The notes beneath the pieces are model-generated. The model was not told the DNA's origin, made no database searches, and saw nothing but the letters and a program-made list of their open reading frames with translations. Positions 47,159 through 56,096 of a stretch of 64,000 nt of DNA are shown piece after piece. Position 1 is the first letter of the stretch. Every line of letters starts with the position of its first letter. The DNA lies in assembly GCA_965247075.1 (NCBI GenBank), contig CBDFGK010000002.1, positions 806,001-870,000 of the forward strand. Reading direction: 5' to 3'. This DNA is from CBDFGK01 sp965247075 (GTDB lineage: Bacteria; Pseudomonadota; Gammaproteobacteria; Pseudomonadales; Halieaceae). A program made the position numbers and the translations under genes.

Positions 47159-47222
47159 TGCACTTAAAAGTGACCCGGTCTTTGCATCTAATTTTGACCC
47201 GCCTGGTTCGTTCAAGTATTAC

Positions 47223-47996
47223 TCATTGTGTTGGTTTTTTGCCAGCCCTTTCCTCCTTTTGATTGCATGTTGAGTTTTTGAAACGGTAACTGTCGTTGCC
47301 GGTTTCGATGATGTGGCAGTGATGCGTCAGCCGATCCGGCAGTGCGGTGGTAAGCTTTGGGTCACCAAAGACCTTCAGCCATTCAGAGAAGCTCAGGTTG
47401 GTTGTGATGACAATACCGGTGCGTTCATACAGGAAGCTGATCAGATGAAACAGCCATGCACCACCAGCCTGACTGAACGGGAGATAGCCCAACTCATCCA
47501 GTATCACCAGGTCGGCACTGGCCAGCCGATTGGCCATGCGTCCCTGTCTCGCCGCCGCCTTTTCCAACGCCAGGGCATTAACCGGATCAACCGTCGAGAG
47601 GCATCGTACCCGTTTGTGATGATGGATACTCGCTTGCACACCCAGAGCCGTCGCCAGGTGGGTTTTACCTGTACCGGGGCCACCAATCAGAACAATGTTC
47701 CGGGCCTCTTCAATAAATTCACATCGATGGAGCGAATACACCAGCGTTTCTGTCACGATGCTCTCAGTAAAATCGCAGCCCGTGAGATCCCGGTGAGCCG
47801 GGAATTTGGCGACCTTCATCCGGTAGTTGATTGAGCGTACCTCCCGGTCCGCGACTTCTGCCTTGAGTAAATCATTTGGAATGGGCGCTGCCTGCTGATA
47901 AGCGGGCGCGGCCTGATCAGCCGGCTCTTCAATAGATTGAGCCATGCCATACAGGCGCAGCGTTTTGAGTGTGGTAATCATTGCATTAGCGGACAC
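47223..47996 (-). CDS. istB: IstB-like ATPase of IS21
   Basis: 257 aa with Walker A GGPGTGKTHLATAL near 105, Walker B LVILDELGYLPFS near 167 and TNLSFSEWLKVFGDPK near 200. IstB helps the IstA transposase choose and open its target. It is intact, though it looks worn at a few usually conserved positions. Confidence 0.88.
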   Translation of the reverse strand: MSANAMITTLKTLRLYGMAQSIEEPADQAAPAYQQAAPIPNDLLKAEVADREVRSINYRMKVAKFPAHRDLTGCDFTESIVTETLVYSLHRCEFIEEARNIVLIGGPGTGKTHLATALGVQASIHHHKRVRCLSTVDPVNALALEKAAARQGRMANRLASADLVILDELGYLPFSQAGGAWLFHLISFLYERTGIVITTNLSFSEWLKVFGDPKLTTALPDRLTHHCHIIETGNDSYRFKNSTCNQKEERAGKKPTQ

Positions 47997-48008
47997 GGTA
48001 GTTCTCCC

Positions 48009-49107
48009 TCAGGTTGTCGTAGCGCTGTGTATTGGCCACCGGCTCATTGACCAGTGCCAATGCCGGAGGTGGCTCAAGTGGCGCGGGTAATGGCCCTTCC
48101 AGTAATTACGTTGCAGGCGCTTAAAGGCGTCGGGAAGCTCAGTGAACGGTGCGGGCACCGCCATCAGGACGTTGCATTCCTCTGCCCAGACATCTGCCAC
48201 TTTGCGACCGGGGTCTTCCGGATGTGATATCTCCTGCCAGAGGTCTTTGCAACGCAGCGCCGGCCAACTGTTCAGATCAGTCAAGGTCTTGAACGAGGGC
48301 GCGTTATGCCAGATGCGATAGCGAGAGTCGCGTACATTCTTCTCAACCTGCCCTTTCTCCCAACCTGCCGCCGGATTACAGAACGCCGCTTCAAACAGGC
48401 AGTGGCTGACCATCGCCTTGCACCGCTTGTTGACATCTCGGCGCTTGCCACGACGTACCTTATCGACAGCCGTTTTCATGTTGTCGTAGATGCCTCGCTC
48501 CGTGACACCACCCAGGGCGACAAGGGCGTGGTTGTGGGCATCAAACAGCATCTCATGGGTTGGCAGGGGGTAGGCCCGCAACATAAAAGCCCGACTGTGA
48601 CAGAGCTTGAAGTGGGCGCAGCCTGGTTCGCTCGCCATCAATGACCACCCAGTCCTCAGACCGGTCGAACCGGAAGGCTTCGCCGGGGGCGAAGACCAGG
48701 GGAACAAACGTTCCTTTGCCTGCCGACAATTCGGCTTCCTGCCGGCGTGACCGCCAGTCCCGTGCAAAGGCGGCAACCCGATCATAGGAGCCGGGATAGC
48801 CCAGTTCCACCAGATCAATAGGCAACTGCCTGACACTGCGGCGCTGTTTGCGGTGCCGCTTCGACTCCCGCTGTAGCCGGCCAAGTAGGGTATCGGCATA
48901 GGGATCGAGTTGGCTGGGGCTCTTGCGATGGGGATATCGCGGTTCCACTAACCCGCTGGCCAGATATTGACGAACAGTGTTTCTTGAAAGACCTGTTCGT
49001 CGGACAATTTCCCGGATCGATCGGCCTTCACGCAGATGCCGCCGTCTGATTACACGTAATAAATCCACGTCTATCACTCCCTGGAACTCCTGCATCGCTG
49101 TCAACAA
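48009..49107 (-). pseudogene. istA: IstA transposase, frameshifted and deleted
   Basis: The first half (from ATG 49107) has the HTH region (REIVRRTGLSRNTVRQYLAS) and the DDE start (WVVIDGERT). One frameshift near 48620 moves the rest into another frame (AHFKLCHSRAFML, GIYDNMKTAVDKV, VEKNVRDSRYRIW). Near the C-terminus the text jumps from MAVPAPF to LPDAFKRLQRNYW, so about 80-90 residues are deleted. Not functional. Confidence 0.8.
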
Positions 49108-49299
49108 GAGTCAGATGGTTACGTGGGTCAATATTCGCTGCAAATATGGGGGGTAAGTGGGTCAATTTTGGATGCAATTTAACATTTATAGTCACCAATC
49201 ACTGTAGCGCGGTATGAAAAAACATCCATTACACTATCTATCCTTCCCCCGAATAGTTACTGCCCATTCATTAATCACATGTAAAACCTGTCATATCTC

Positions 49300-50535
49300 T
49301 CACCGCCACAGAGCATTCATCGGCACCGCGTAACAATTTTTCTGCTTAAGCAGTAAAGTATTATTACCGCAATAAAGCAAAATACCACCCTGAAAGCGCT
49401 TACCTGTCTGAGCCGCCAAACGAGCCAGGCCTACACAGTCTCTTGTATGGACATTGGCTGCCTTTTTTACTTCTACGCCCCAAAGTTGTTGTCCGCGCTC
49501 AATTACCAGATCAACTTCCACCTGATCTTTATCACGGTAATGGCTGAATTTAAAATCACTGTCTATCCAACTGGCCTGACAAATAAGCTGCTGCACTACA
49601 AAGCTCTCCAATACAGGACCAAAATTGCTATTGTGGTTGTTCCAATCGTCGGCTTTTAGTCCGCATAGTGTTGTCGCCAGGCCGGAATCAATAACATGTA
49701 CTTTCGGGGTTTTGACCAAGCGCCTGGATTGGTTGCGGTGCCAGGCGGGAAGCCTGCGAACTAAAAACAAACGCTCAAGTATGTTTACGTATTTTTCAGT
49801 CGTTTCTCGGCGCATTTTTAGCTCATTAGCCATGCTACTGATATTGAGTAGCGTACCTGTCCGGTAAGCCAGCATTTCCATAAGTGCGAGTATTCCATCT
49901 TCGTCTCTAATAGCAGCAATATCTTTTACGTCGCGTTGAATAATGGCATTCAGGTATTGTCGATGCCATTGTCTGGCCCTGGTTGCCCGGCGACTATTTG
50001 GTTCGGGATAACCACCCCGGCATACAGCTTCAGCGACATGCTCAATAATACGCTGCTCCGCCATGATCCTTGGCGCAATCTCGTCGCTAATCAGAGAGTT
50101 CAGCAGAGAGTTTTCACTGCGGTGCTTCTCCTGTTCAGTCAGTGGAAACAGGTTTAATACCTCAACCCTCCCAGCCAGGGATTCTTGTACTTTTGGCAAT
50201 AGCAACAGGTTTGCCGAGCCTGTCAGCAGAAAGCGACCCGGTGTTCTACGCTGATCAACAGCGGCCTTGATAGCAGGCAATAATTCAGGCGCCCGCTGTA
50301 CCTCATCCAGAATGACTTGTTCAGGCAGGCCTTGGATAAAGCCGGCAGGGTCCTGTTGCGCTGTATTGAGCAGAGTGCGGTCATCAAAGCTGATGTAAGG
50401 ATAATCCGGGCAGTATTGTTGAGCCAACGTGGTTTTACCCACCTGACGAGGTCCCAGTAAGCATACGACCGGTGTATCGGCCAGCGCTGCCAAAAGAAGA
50501 GGGGCAATATGTCTTGGAAACAGAAACTCAGCCAT
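49300..50535 (-). CDS. ATP-binding protein, DUF4143 type
   Basis: 411 aa. Walker A LLGPRQVGKTTLAQQY near 25-40, Walker B-like VILDEVQRAPELLPAI near 74, arginine-finger region LLTGSANLLLL near 103, and the C-terminal DUF4143/PD-(D/E)xK-like part (VDLVIERGQQLWGVEVKKA near 345-363). The family is common and its role is not settled; the K in VEVKKA with the upstream D/E fits a nuclease-like fold. It stands alone between the IS21 element and the core genome. Confidence 0.75.
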   Translation of the reverse strand: MAEFLFPRHIAPLLLAALADTPVVCLLGPRQVGKTTLAQQYCPDYPYISFDDRTLLNTAQQDPAGFIQGLPEQVILDEVQRAPELLPAIKAAVDQRRTPGRFLLTGSANLLLLPKVQESLAGRVEVLNLFPLTEQEKHRSENSLLNSLISDEIAPRIMAEQRIIEHVAEAVCRGGYPEPNSRRATRARQWHRQYLNAIIQRDVKDIAAIRDEDGILALMEMLAYRTGTLLNISSMANELKMRRETTEKYVNILERLFLVRRLPAWHRNQSRRLVKTPKVHVIDSGLATTLCGLKADDWNNHNSNFGPVLESFVVQQLICQASWIDSDFKFSHYRDKDQVEVDLVIERGQQLWGVEVKKAANVHTRDCVGLARLAAQTGKRFQGGILLYCGNNTLLLKQKNCYAVPMNALWR

Positions 50536-50670
50536 AGCGTCCAGGTGCCTATTACTTTTCCGTCTGATTGACTATTATTATATCGTCTATCTGCCTACTA
50601 TAAGAACACTAAATTGAGAAGATATTCAACGTCAAGCAACAATACTTCAGGGACGGCCTTTTGTAGCGGT

Positions 50671-50922
50671 TCACGAATCCTGCTTGCGGATCAGGTAACG
50701 AAAGCTGCCACCGCACTCTTCTTCCAGCAGTAGATCGTGTCCCAGGAAACGGCAAAACCGGGGAATATCGCGCTGGGTTGCAGGATCAGTGGCTATCACC
50801 TCAAGTATCTCCCCCACGGCCATGTCTCGCACCACATTGTGCAGCAACATAACCGGCTCCGGGCAGTACAGCCCGCTGGCATCCAATTGTTGATCCGCCC
50901 GGTCCGTCATCTCAGCACTCAA
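50671..50922 (-). CDS. tusA: Sulfur carrier protein TusA
   Basis: 83 aa. The active cysteine is in LDASGLYCPEPVMLLHN near 20, the TusA signature. It passes sulfur to TusD or other acceptors for tRNA thiolation and related uses. It overlaps the YheU-like gene by 11 bases. Confidence 0.9.
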   Translation of the reverse strand: MSAEMTDRADQQLDASGLYCPEPVMLLHNVVRDMAVGEILEVIATDPATQRDIPRFCRFLGHDLLLEEECGGSFRYLIRKQDS

Positions 50923-51151
50923 TTTCCGCTAATTTTTCCCGCCTCAGCAAATCCCATTCTTCGCTGGCCAGGTCGTATACTACCGTCAGGTCGCCAGCCT
51001 GAAGCTGCGTCTGCAGATTGGCGACTTTTTCCGCCAGGCTGAGTTCGTGCAGGCCGTAATCGGTGCCATCACGGCTCGCGAAATCCTCCAGCATGGCCCG
51101 CAATACATCGGCCTCCACACGCTCCAGCGGTATGCGTACAAACTGCGCCAC
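50912..51151 (-). CDS. YheU/UPF0270 family protein
   Basis: 79 aa, typical of the short UPF0270 (YheU) family: RIPLERVEADVLRAMLEDF near 6 and SRDGTDYGLHE, ending in a leucine-rich helix. No known function. Seven bases follow the methyltransferase gene; it probably shares an operon with tusA. Confidence 0.8.
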   Translation of the reverse strand: MAQFVRIPLERVEADVLRAMLEDFASRDGTDYGLHELSLAEKVANLQTQLQAGDLTVVYDLASEEWDLLRREKLAEIEC

Positions 51152-51158
51152 CGCAAGC

Positions 51159-51950
51159 TCAGGGTTTGATGAACTTCAGGGTCATGCGATCACTCTCGCC
51201 GATAGCCAGGTACTTGTCGCGATTCTCCTCGCCCATGCGCAGGCTGGGCGGCAGGGTCCAGACTCCCCGAGGGTGAACAGTGTCATCTTTGTCATTGGCA
51301 TTGATTTCGCTGCCGGCCACCAGCTTGAAGCCAGCGGCCTGCGCCAGGGCAATAGTGTGATTCTGCGTGACATACCCGCTTTTGATCATATCTGCCAGTG
51401 AGGCATCCGGTTTGGCGCGATGTTCTACCACCCCCAGTACGCCCCCCGACTTAAGTGCCTGGTAGGCGGCTGCGAATATGACATCGGCGGTGCCCGCATT
51501 CATCCAGTTATGAACATTGCGAAAAGTAAGCACCATATCTACGGAGCCCGCCGGGGCTGTCTCAATGGCAAGAGGTGGCTGTAACTGGGTAACAATAACC
51601 TGTTGATAGAGATGCTTGTTTTCACCCAGCTTGGACAGAAATTTACCCAGGCTACGTCGGTAATACGGGCGCGGTGGATTGAGCGCATAATGCGCCGCAT
51701 ACAGCTTGCCTTGCCCGGTCACCAACGGCGCCAGTATCTCGGTATACCAGCCTCCGCCGGGAGAAATTTCCAACACCGTCATACCGCCCTGCAGCCCAAA
51801 AAACTCCAGTGTCTTCTGCGGATGTCTGTACTGGTCGCGCTGTTTGTTTTGCTCACTGCGCTGGGCACCATTTAGTGCTGTGCCCCAGTCCATAGCTGCC
51901 TGTACCTGGACCACTGAAAGCAATGCAATCACGGCGATTATTAGTCTCAT
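51159..51950 (-). CDS. Exported SAM-dependent methyltransferase
   Basis: 263 aa. A signal peptide is likely (MRLIIAVIALLSVVQVQA), then the SAM motif TVLEISPGGGWYTEILAP near 55-72, and RNVHNWMNAGTADVIFAAAY. Proteins of this kind are found in the periplasm in Gammaproteobacteria; the acceptor is unknown. Divergent from gcvR. Confidence 0.75.
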   Translation of the reverse strand: MRLIIAVIALLSVVQVQAAMDWGTALNGAQRSEQNKQRDQYRHPQKTLEFFGLQGGMTVLEISPGGGWYTEILAPLVTGQGKLYAAHYALNPPRPYYRRSLGKFLSKLGENKHLYQQVIVTQLQPPLAIETAPAGSVDMVLTFRNVHNWMNAGTADVIFAAAYQALKSGGVLGVVEHRAKPDASLADMIKSGYVTQNHTIALAQAAGFKLVAGSEINANDKDDTVHPRGVWTLPPSLRMGEENRDKYLAIGESDRMTLKFIKP

Positions 51951-52025
51951 CTGTAACTCCTGTCTATGCGCGAATGTGTAGTGCGGGTAATATACGGCTT
52001 AACACCGAAAATGTGGAGCCTGCAC

Positions 52026-52556
52026 GTGCATACCACCTTCATCATAACGTTCATTGGCGATGACCGTCCCGGCCTCGTCGAATCGCTCTCAGAAGTAATT
52101 GCTGAGCACCACGGTAACTGGCTGGAAAGTCGCCTGTCACAATTGGCGGGTAAATTTGCCGGGCTGATCAGTATCTCGGTACCCGCAGCATCCACCGAGG
52201 CGCTACAGGCGGCGCTCAAGAACCTCAGCGAGACCGGCAGCCTCAGTATCCGCGGCGTCAGCGCCGGCCTTGGCCAACCGGCGGCTGTCCAGGGCCAAAT
52301 AGTCTGCCTGACCATTCTGGGGCCAGACCGACCCGGTATAGTGCGAGAATTTGCCGCTGCACTCAGCAGCCGCCAAATCAACGTGGTGAATATGGAAACC
52401 TATGTCAGCCCGGCCCCCATGAGTGCGGAAATGTTATTTCACGCCAGGGTGGAAGCACAGATTCCAGAGGGGCTTGACCTGGCTGAGCTTGGCGACACCC
52501 TGGATACCATTGCCAACGAAATGGATGTCGATGTACAACTGGCTCCAACACCCTAG
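52026..52556 (+). CDS. Glycine cleavage system regulator GcvR-like (two ACT domains)
   Basis: About 176 aa with two ACT domains: ITFIGDDRPGLVESLSEVIA near the start and LTILGPDRPGIVREFAAAL near 100. GcvR-like proteins bind glycine and restrain GcvA in glycine-cleavage control. GTG 52026 has a GGAG site seven bases before it; ATG 52011 and ATG 51966 are alternative starts in the same frame. The stop shares a CTAG with the stop of the convergent gene. Confidence 0.82.
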   Translation: MHTTFIITFIGDDRPGLVESLSEVIAEHHGNWLESRLSQLAGKFAGLISISVPAASTEALQAALKNLSETGSLSIRGVSAGLGQPAAVQGQIVCLTILGPDRPGIVREFAAALSSRQINVVNMETYVSPAPMSAEMLFHARVEAQIPEGLDLAELGDTLDTIANEMDVDVQLAPTP

Positions 52557-52774
52557 TCCGCGCCGCGCAAAAACGCCCACAGTTTGCGCGCACCCACCAC
52601 CAGCGCAAAACACAGCCCCGCCAACACCACCACCACCAGACAGCCCGCCACGCAGTAAACCAGCAGCCAGGCCAGCTCCTCTGGCGGCACATCAAATTTT
52701 TCAATGGCAGCCCAGACAAAGGTGCCGGTAGCCACCAGCGCCAGGAAAATTGTGCGGCGGGGAATGGACTTCAA
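52553..52774 (-). CDS. Small membrane protein, coupled to aroC
   Basis: 73 aa with two hydrophobic segments (TIFLALVATGTFVWAA and LVYCVAGCLVVVVLAGLC). The start is inferred as TTG 52774: it overlaps the aroC stop in TTGA, the usual arrangement for translational coupling. A longer frame exists back to 52840. Function unknown; its place just after aroC is the only clue. Confidence 0.55.
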   Translation of the reverse strand: MKSIPRRTIFLALVATGTFVWAAIEKFDVPPEELAWLLVYCVAGCLVVVVLAGLCFALVVGARKLWAFLRGAD

Positions 52775-53901
52775 GGTTTGGTCGGTGCTTCGGCTGGTGC
52801 CTCTGCCGGTGCCTCTGCTGGTACTACAGGCGTGGCACACTCAACGCCGGCATTCTGGGCGCGATGTCGCAGCAGGTGGTCCATCAGCACAATGGCCAGC
52901 ATGGCTTCGGCAATCGGCGTCGCGCGGATGCCCACGCAGGGGTCGTGTCTGCCGTGTGTGACGATTTCGACTGGATTCCCGGCTACATCGATACTGGCCC
53001 CGGGCAAGCGAATACTGGAAGTCGGTTTCAGCGCTATGCTGACAGTAATATCCTGGCCGGAAGAAATTCCGCCCAGCACACCGCCGGCGTTATTGCCGGT
53101 AAATCCCTGCGGGGTGATTTCGTCGCGTTGTTCACTGCCGCGGGCGTCGACACAATCAAAGCCGGCGCCAATCTCAACCGCTTTGACGGCGTTAATACTC
53201 ATCATGGCAGAGGCGATATCCGCATCCAGTCGGTCAAATATCGGCTCGCCCAAGCCGGGCATCACGCCAGTGGCGACCACGTTGATACGGGCCCCAACAG
53301 AATCGCCTGCCTTATTGAGCGCCGTCATGAACTGCTCCATCTCCGCGATTTTGTCGGGGTCCGGACAGAAGAAAGGGTTGGTTTCCACGCAATCCCATTG
53401 CAGCCGCTCAGCCTTGATAGGCCCCAGTTGTGTCAGGTAACCGCGAATCAGAATGCCCTCGCGCAACAGCAATTTTTTGGCGATTGCCCCCGCTGCGACA
53501 CGCATGGCGGTTTCTCGCGCCGAGGCGCGACCACCACCGCGATAATCGCGCTGCCCATATTTCTGGTTATAGCTGTAATCCGCGTGCATGGGGCGGAAGG
53601 TGTTGGCAATGTTGGAGTAATCCCTGGAGCGTTGGTCGGTGTTTTCAATCAACAGGCCAATCGGGGTGCCGGTGGTTTGGCCCTCAAACACGCCCGACAG
53701 TATACGCACCTCGTCATCCTCACGGCGTTGGGTGGTAAAACGGGAGGCGCCGGGCTTGCGCCGGTTCAGGTCGGGCTGCATATCCGCTTCTGACAATTCC
53801 AGGCCCGGCGGGCAGCCATCTACCACACAGCCGATAGCCGCACCGTGGCTTTCGCCAAAGCTGGTGACGGTAAACAATTTTCCAATACTGTTGCCTGCCA
53901 T
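52771..53901 (-). CDS. aroC: Chorismate synthase
   Basis: About 376 aa. Starts MAGNSIGKLFTVTSFGESHG, the family N-terminus, with RASARETAMRVAAGAIA near 130 and GGISSGQDI near 270. It makes chorismate from EPSP with reduced FMN, the last step of the shikimate pathway. The C-terminus is extended by AEAPAEAPAEAPTKP, an unusual low-complexity tail. The frame extends to ATG 53934, but 53901 is the conserved start. Follows prmB by 45 bases. Confidence 0.95.
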   Translation of the reverse strand: MAGNSIGKLFTVTSFGESHGAAIGCVVDGCPPGLELSEADMQPDLNRRKPGASRFTTQRREDDEVRILSGVFEGQTTGTPIGLLIENTDQRSRDYSNIANTFRPMHADYSYNQKYGQRDYRGGGRASARETAMRVAAGAIAKKLLLREGILIRGYLTQLGPIKAERLQWDCVETNPFFCPDPDKIAEMEQFMTALNKAGDSVGARINVVATGVMPGLGEPIFDRLDADIASAMMSINAVKAVEIGAGFDCVDARGSEQRDEITPQGFTGNNAGGVLGGISSGQDITVSIALKPTSSIRLPGASIDVAGNPVEIVTHGRHDPCVGIRATPIAEAMLAIVLMDHLLRHRAQNAGVECATPVVPAEAPAEAPAEAPTKP

Positions 53902-53946
53902 GGGACGCCTGCAGCACCTCGCCAAAAAGAGCAAATTATAACGGTT

Positions 53947-54867
53947 TTAGCTGACGCTTGCCCCGCCCTCTGCCAATTCTTGTGCGGTCAGCACGAAAAC
54001 TCCGTGGCCGCCGTGTTGCAGATCGATCCAGGTAAAGGGCATGGTGGGCAGGGCCGCTGCCAGCGACTGCCAACTGTTGCCGACTTCAGCAACCAGTAAT
54101 CCATCGGGGCTGAGGTAGTGCACGGCGTGGGCCAGTATCTGCCGAATTGCTTGCAGACCATCGCTGCCAGAGCCCAGTGCCAGAGGGGGTTCGTGGGCAT
54201 ATTCTGGAGGCATACTGGCCAGGTCCGACGCTTCCACATAGGGCGGATTGGTGACGATCAGGTCGTACTGGCGGCCGCGTAACTCGCGAAATAAATCGGA
54301 TTCAATCAATTCAACTTGCTCAGTAAGTCCCAGCAGTGCGACATTTTCCTGGGCCAACCGCAGCGCCCCCGCGTCGATATCGGCCAGGTCTACCCGTGTC
54401 TGCGGCGACCAGGCGGCGATCGCCAGGCCAATACAGCCACTGCCACAGCACAGGTCCAGCACTCGATTGAGCCCGGCACCGGTATACCAGGGAGAGAAAT
54501 CATTCTCAATGAGTTCAGCAATAGGCGAACGCGGGACAATGGCACGGCGATCAATCTTGAATTCAAGACCGGCAAACCAGGCGCGGCCGGTTAGGTAGGG
54601 CACCGGAATTCGCTCATCAATGCGCCGCTGGACGTTGCGTACGGTGGCCATCTTTTCGGGGTCGGTCAGCGTGCAATCCAGCACCGACGGGTCTGAGCTC
54701 CAGTCCAGCTGAAGCGTCCCAAACACCAGGTGCAGGGCTTCATCCCAGGCGTTATCAGTACCGTGACCGTAGTGCAGTGTGGCATCTTCAAAACAGGTTT
54801 GCGCCCAGCGGACACAATCGCCCACTGTGTTCAGCTCCGAGACTATTTTTCCCTGTTCGATGTGCAC
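53947..54867 (-). CDS. prmB: Ribosomal protein L3 glutamine methyltransferase
   Basis: 306 aa. SAM motif VLDLCCGSGCIGLAIA near 137-152 and catalytic VTNPPYVEASDL near 204-215, typical of PrmB, which methylates a glutamine of L3 during 50S assembly. Upstream of aroC on the same strand, as in many Gammaproteobacteria. Divergent from folE. Confidence 0.92.
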   Translation of the reverse strand: MHIEQGKIVSELNTVGDCVRWAQTCFEDATLHYGHGTDNAWDEALHLVFGTLQLDWSSDPSVLDCTLTDPEKMATVRNVQRRIDERIPVPYLTGRAWFAGLEFKIDRRAIVPRSPIAELIENDFSPWYTGAGLNRVLDLCCGSGCIGLAIAAWSPQTRVDLADIDAGALRLAQENVALLGLTEQVELIESDLFRELRGRQYDLIVTNPPYVEASDLASMPPEYAHEPPLALGSGSDGLQAIRQILAHAVHYLSPDGLLVAEVGNSWQSLAAALPTMPFTWIDLQHGGHGVFVLTAQELAEGGASVS

Positions 54868-54926
54868 GGCGCAAGTGTAACATTGCGGTAGCTAGTGGCG
54901 GTTGCTACCATGCTCATCCATTTTGA

Positions 54927-55493
54927 TTGACACAGGCTTGCTTTGTGGAAGAGGCGTTCACCAGGATAATCGAAACCTGCGGCGAAGATATCAACCGTCC
55001 AGGCCTGCGGTACACGCCTGCCAGGGCCGCCAAAGCATTCCAGTTCTTAACCCGTGGCTATAGGCAGACTGTAGAGGAAGTCGTCAACGGTGCCCTCTTC
55101 CCCTCAAAATCCAGCGAAATGGTTATCGTGCAGGATATTGAAATGTACTCACTGTGTGAGCACCACCTGCTGCCATTTATCGGCAAGTGTCACGTGGCCT
55201 ACATCCCCACTGGTCAGGTATTGGGTTTGTCCAAGGTAGCGCGCATTGTCGATTTATTTGCGCGCCGCCTGCAGATTCAGGAACAACTGACCATGCAGAT
55301 TGCAGAATCAGTGCTGGAGGTTACCGGCGCCGACGGCGTCGGTGTGATTGTCGAAGCCCAACACATGTGCATGATGATGCGCGGGGTGGAGAAACAAAAC
55401 TCACTGATGAAGACTTCTGCCATGCTGGGCAGCTTCCGGGATAACCAGTCTACCCGCAACGAATTCCTGTCGCTGCTGAGATTCCGGAGATAG
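54927..55493 (+). CDS. folE: GTP cyclohydrolase I
   Basis: About 188 aa. GTP-binding and zinc-binding residues are in SLCEHHLLPFIGKCHVAYIP near 72, and the Zn Cys/His in HMCMMMRGVEKQNS near 148. Opens GTP to dihydroneopterin triphosphate, the first step to folate. No good ATG: TTG 54927 or GTG 54945 are the in-frame starts; an ATG at 54910 is followed by a stop. Confidence 0.9.
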   Translation: MTQACFVEEAFTRIIETCGEDINRPGLRYTPARAAKAFQFLTRGYRQTVEEVVNGALFPSKSSEMVIVQDIEMYSLCEHHLLPFIGKCHVAYIPTGQVLGLSKVARIVDLFARRLQIQEQLTMQIAESVLEVTGADGVGVIVEAQHMCMMMRGVEKQNSLMKTSAMLGSFRDNQSTRNEFLSLLRFRR

Positions 55494-55502
55494 GCAATAT
55501 GA

Positions 55503-55571
55503 GGTCAGAGTAAAAACTCCCACCGGCGTCTCAATTGCATGAAGGTCTCAGTGGAGTTTTTACTCCGACCC
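55503..55571. terminator. Bidirectional stem-loop between folE and the DUF4892-like gene
   Basis: Arms GGTCAGAGTAAAAACTCCCA and GTGGAGTTTTTACTCCGACC, about 30 bases apart, make a near-perfect 20-bp stem. The TAA of the DUF4892-like gene lies inside the right arm. It sits at the end of two convergent genes, as a terminator would; it might also be a dispersed palindrome of this genome. Confidence 0.6.
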
Positions 55572-56096
55572 TGCGTCTCGCTGCTGTTCCAACAAATTCA
55601 TCCGCAAAAAATGCCGACGGTTGGCGCGATCTACCGCGTACAAAACCAGCACCCAGGTCACATCGTCTTTTTGCAAGCGCCACACCGCATAATGCTGGCG
55701 TTCATCGTGGCCGTACAACACCCTTTCATCAAACACGCGGCTGGCCCACTGGGCACTGCTGCCACAGCTGCGGCCTGCGCATTCGAACAGCAGTTGAGCA
55801 TCGCCGGGTAACTGCTCGACATACCAGGCAAAACCCTCCTGTGCGGTGAAGCCCTCTTTCACCTGCCAGGTAACACTGCGCAGCTCTCCACGCAGCGTCT
55901 CACTGTGTTTGTGTTGCCAGCGCCCGCCTAGTTTTCGCAAGGCGCCCAGTCCCAACAGGTAGTCCGTTGTGGCAGGTTCCTTGCGGCTAAGTTCGGTAGC
56001 GTGTGCCCACGGCTTAAACTGCGGTGCGTCTACCGCCACGGCGAGCGCACTCAGCCCGGCGATTGCCAGGGCGACGATGACATACAATATTCTCAA
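55560..56096 (-). CDS. DUF4892-like exported protein
   Basis: 178 aa. Signal peptide residues 1-21 (VIVALAIAGLSALAVA). The part near 95-170 (LLFECAGRSCGSSAQW, VTWVLVLYAVD) recalls DUF4892 envelope proteins; the usual C-terminal repeat part is lacking, so it may be a short member. ATG overlaps the hydrolase stop (ATGA), so they are co-translated. Confidence 0.55.
   Translation of the reverse strand: MRILYVIVALAIAGLSALAVAVDAPQFKPWAHATELSRKEPATTDYLLGLGALRKLGGRWQHKHSETLRGELRSVTWQVKEGFTAQEGFAWYVEQLPGDAQLLFECAGRSCGSSAQWASRVFDERVLYGHDERQHYAVWRLQKDDVTWVLVLYAVDRANRRHFLRMNLLEQQRDAGSE

Larger units (their letters stand above)
47160..49175 (-). mobile_element. IS21-family element, decayed
   Basis: About 2.0 kb on the - strand with istA then istB. 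Both ends carry two short repeats of the form TTGCA..TGACCC, as IS21 elements do. A possible 5-bp direct repeat AATTT flanks it (47155-47159 and 49176-49180). istA is frameshifted and shortened; istB is full length. Confidence 0.8.

Noticed and set aside
52750..53793. Long + strand reading frame opposite aroC (about 347 codons)
   Set aside because: It lies wholly across aroC on the other strand, has no family-like text, and aroC is clear.
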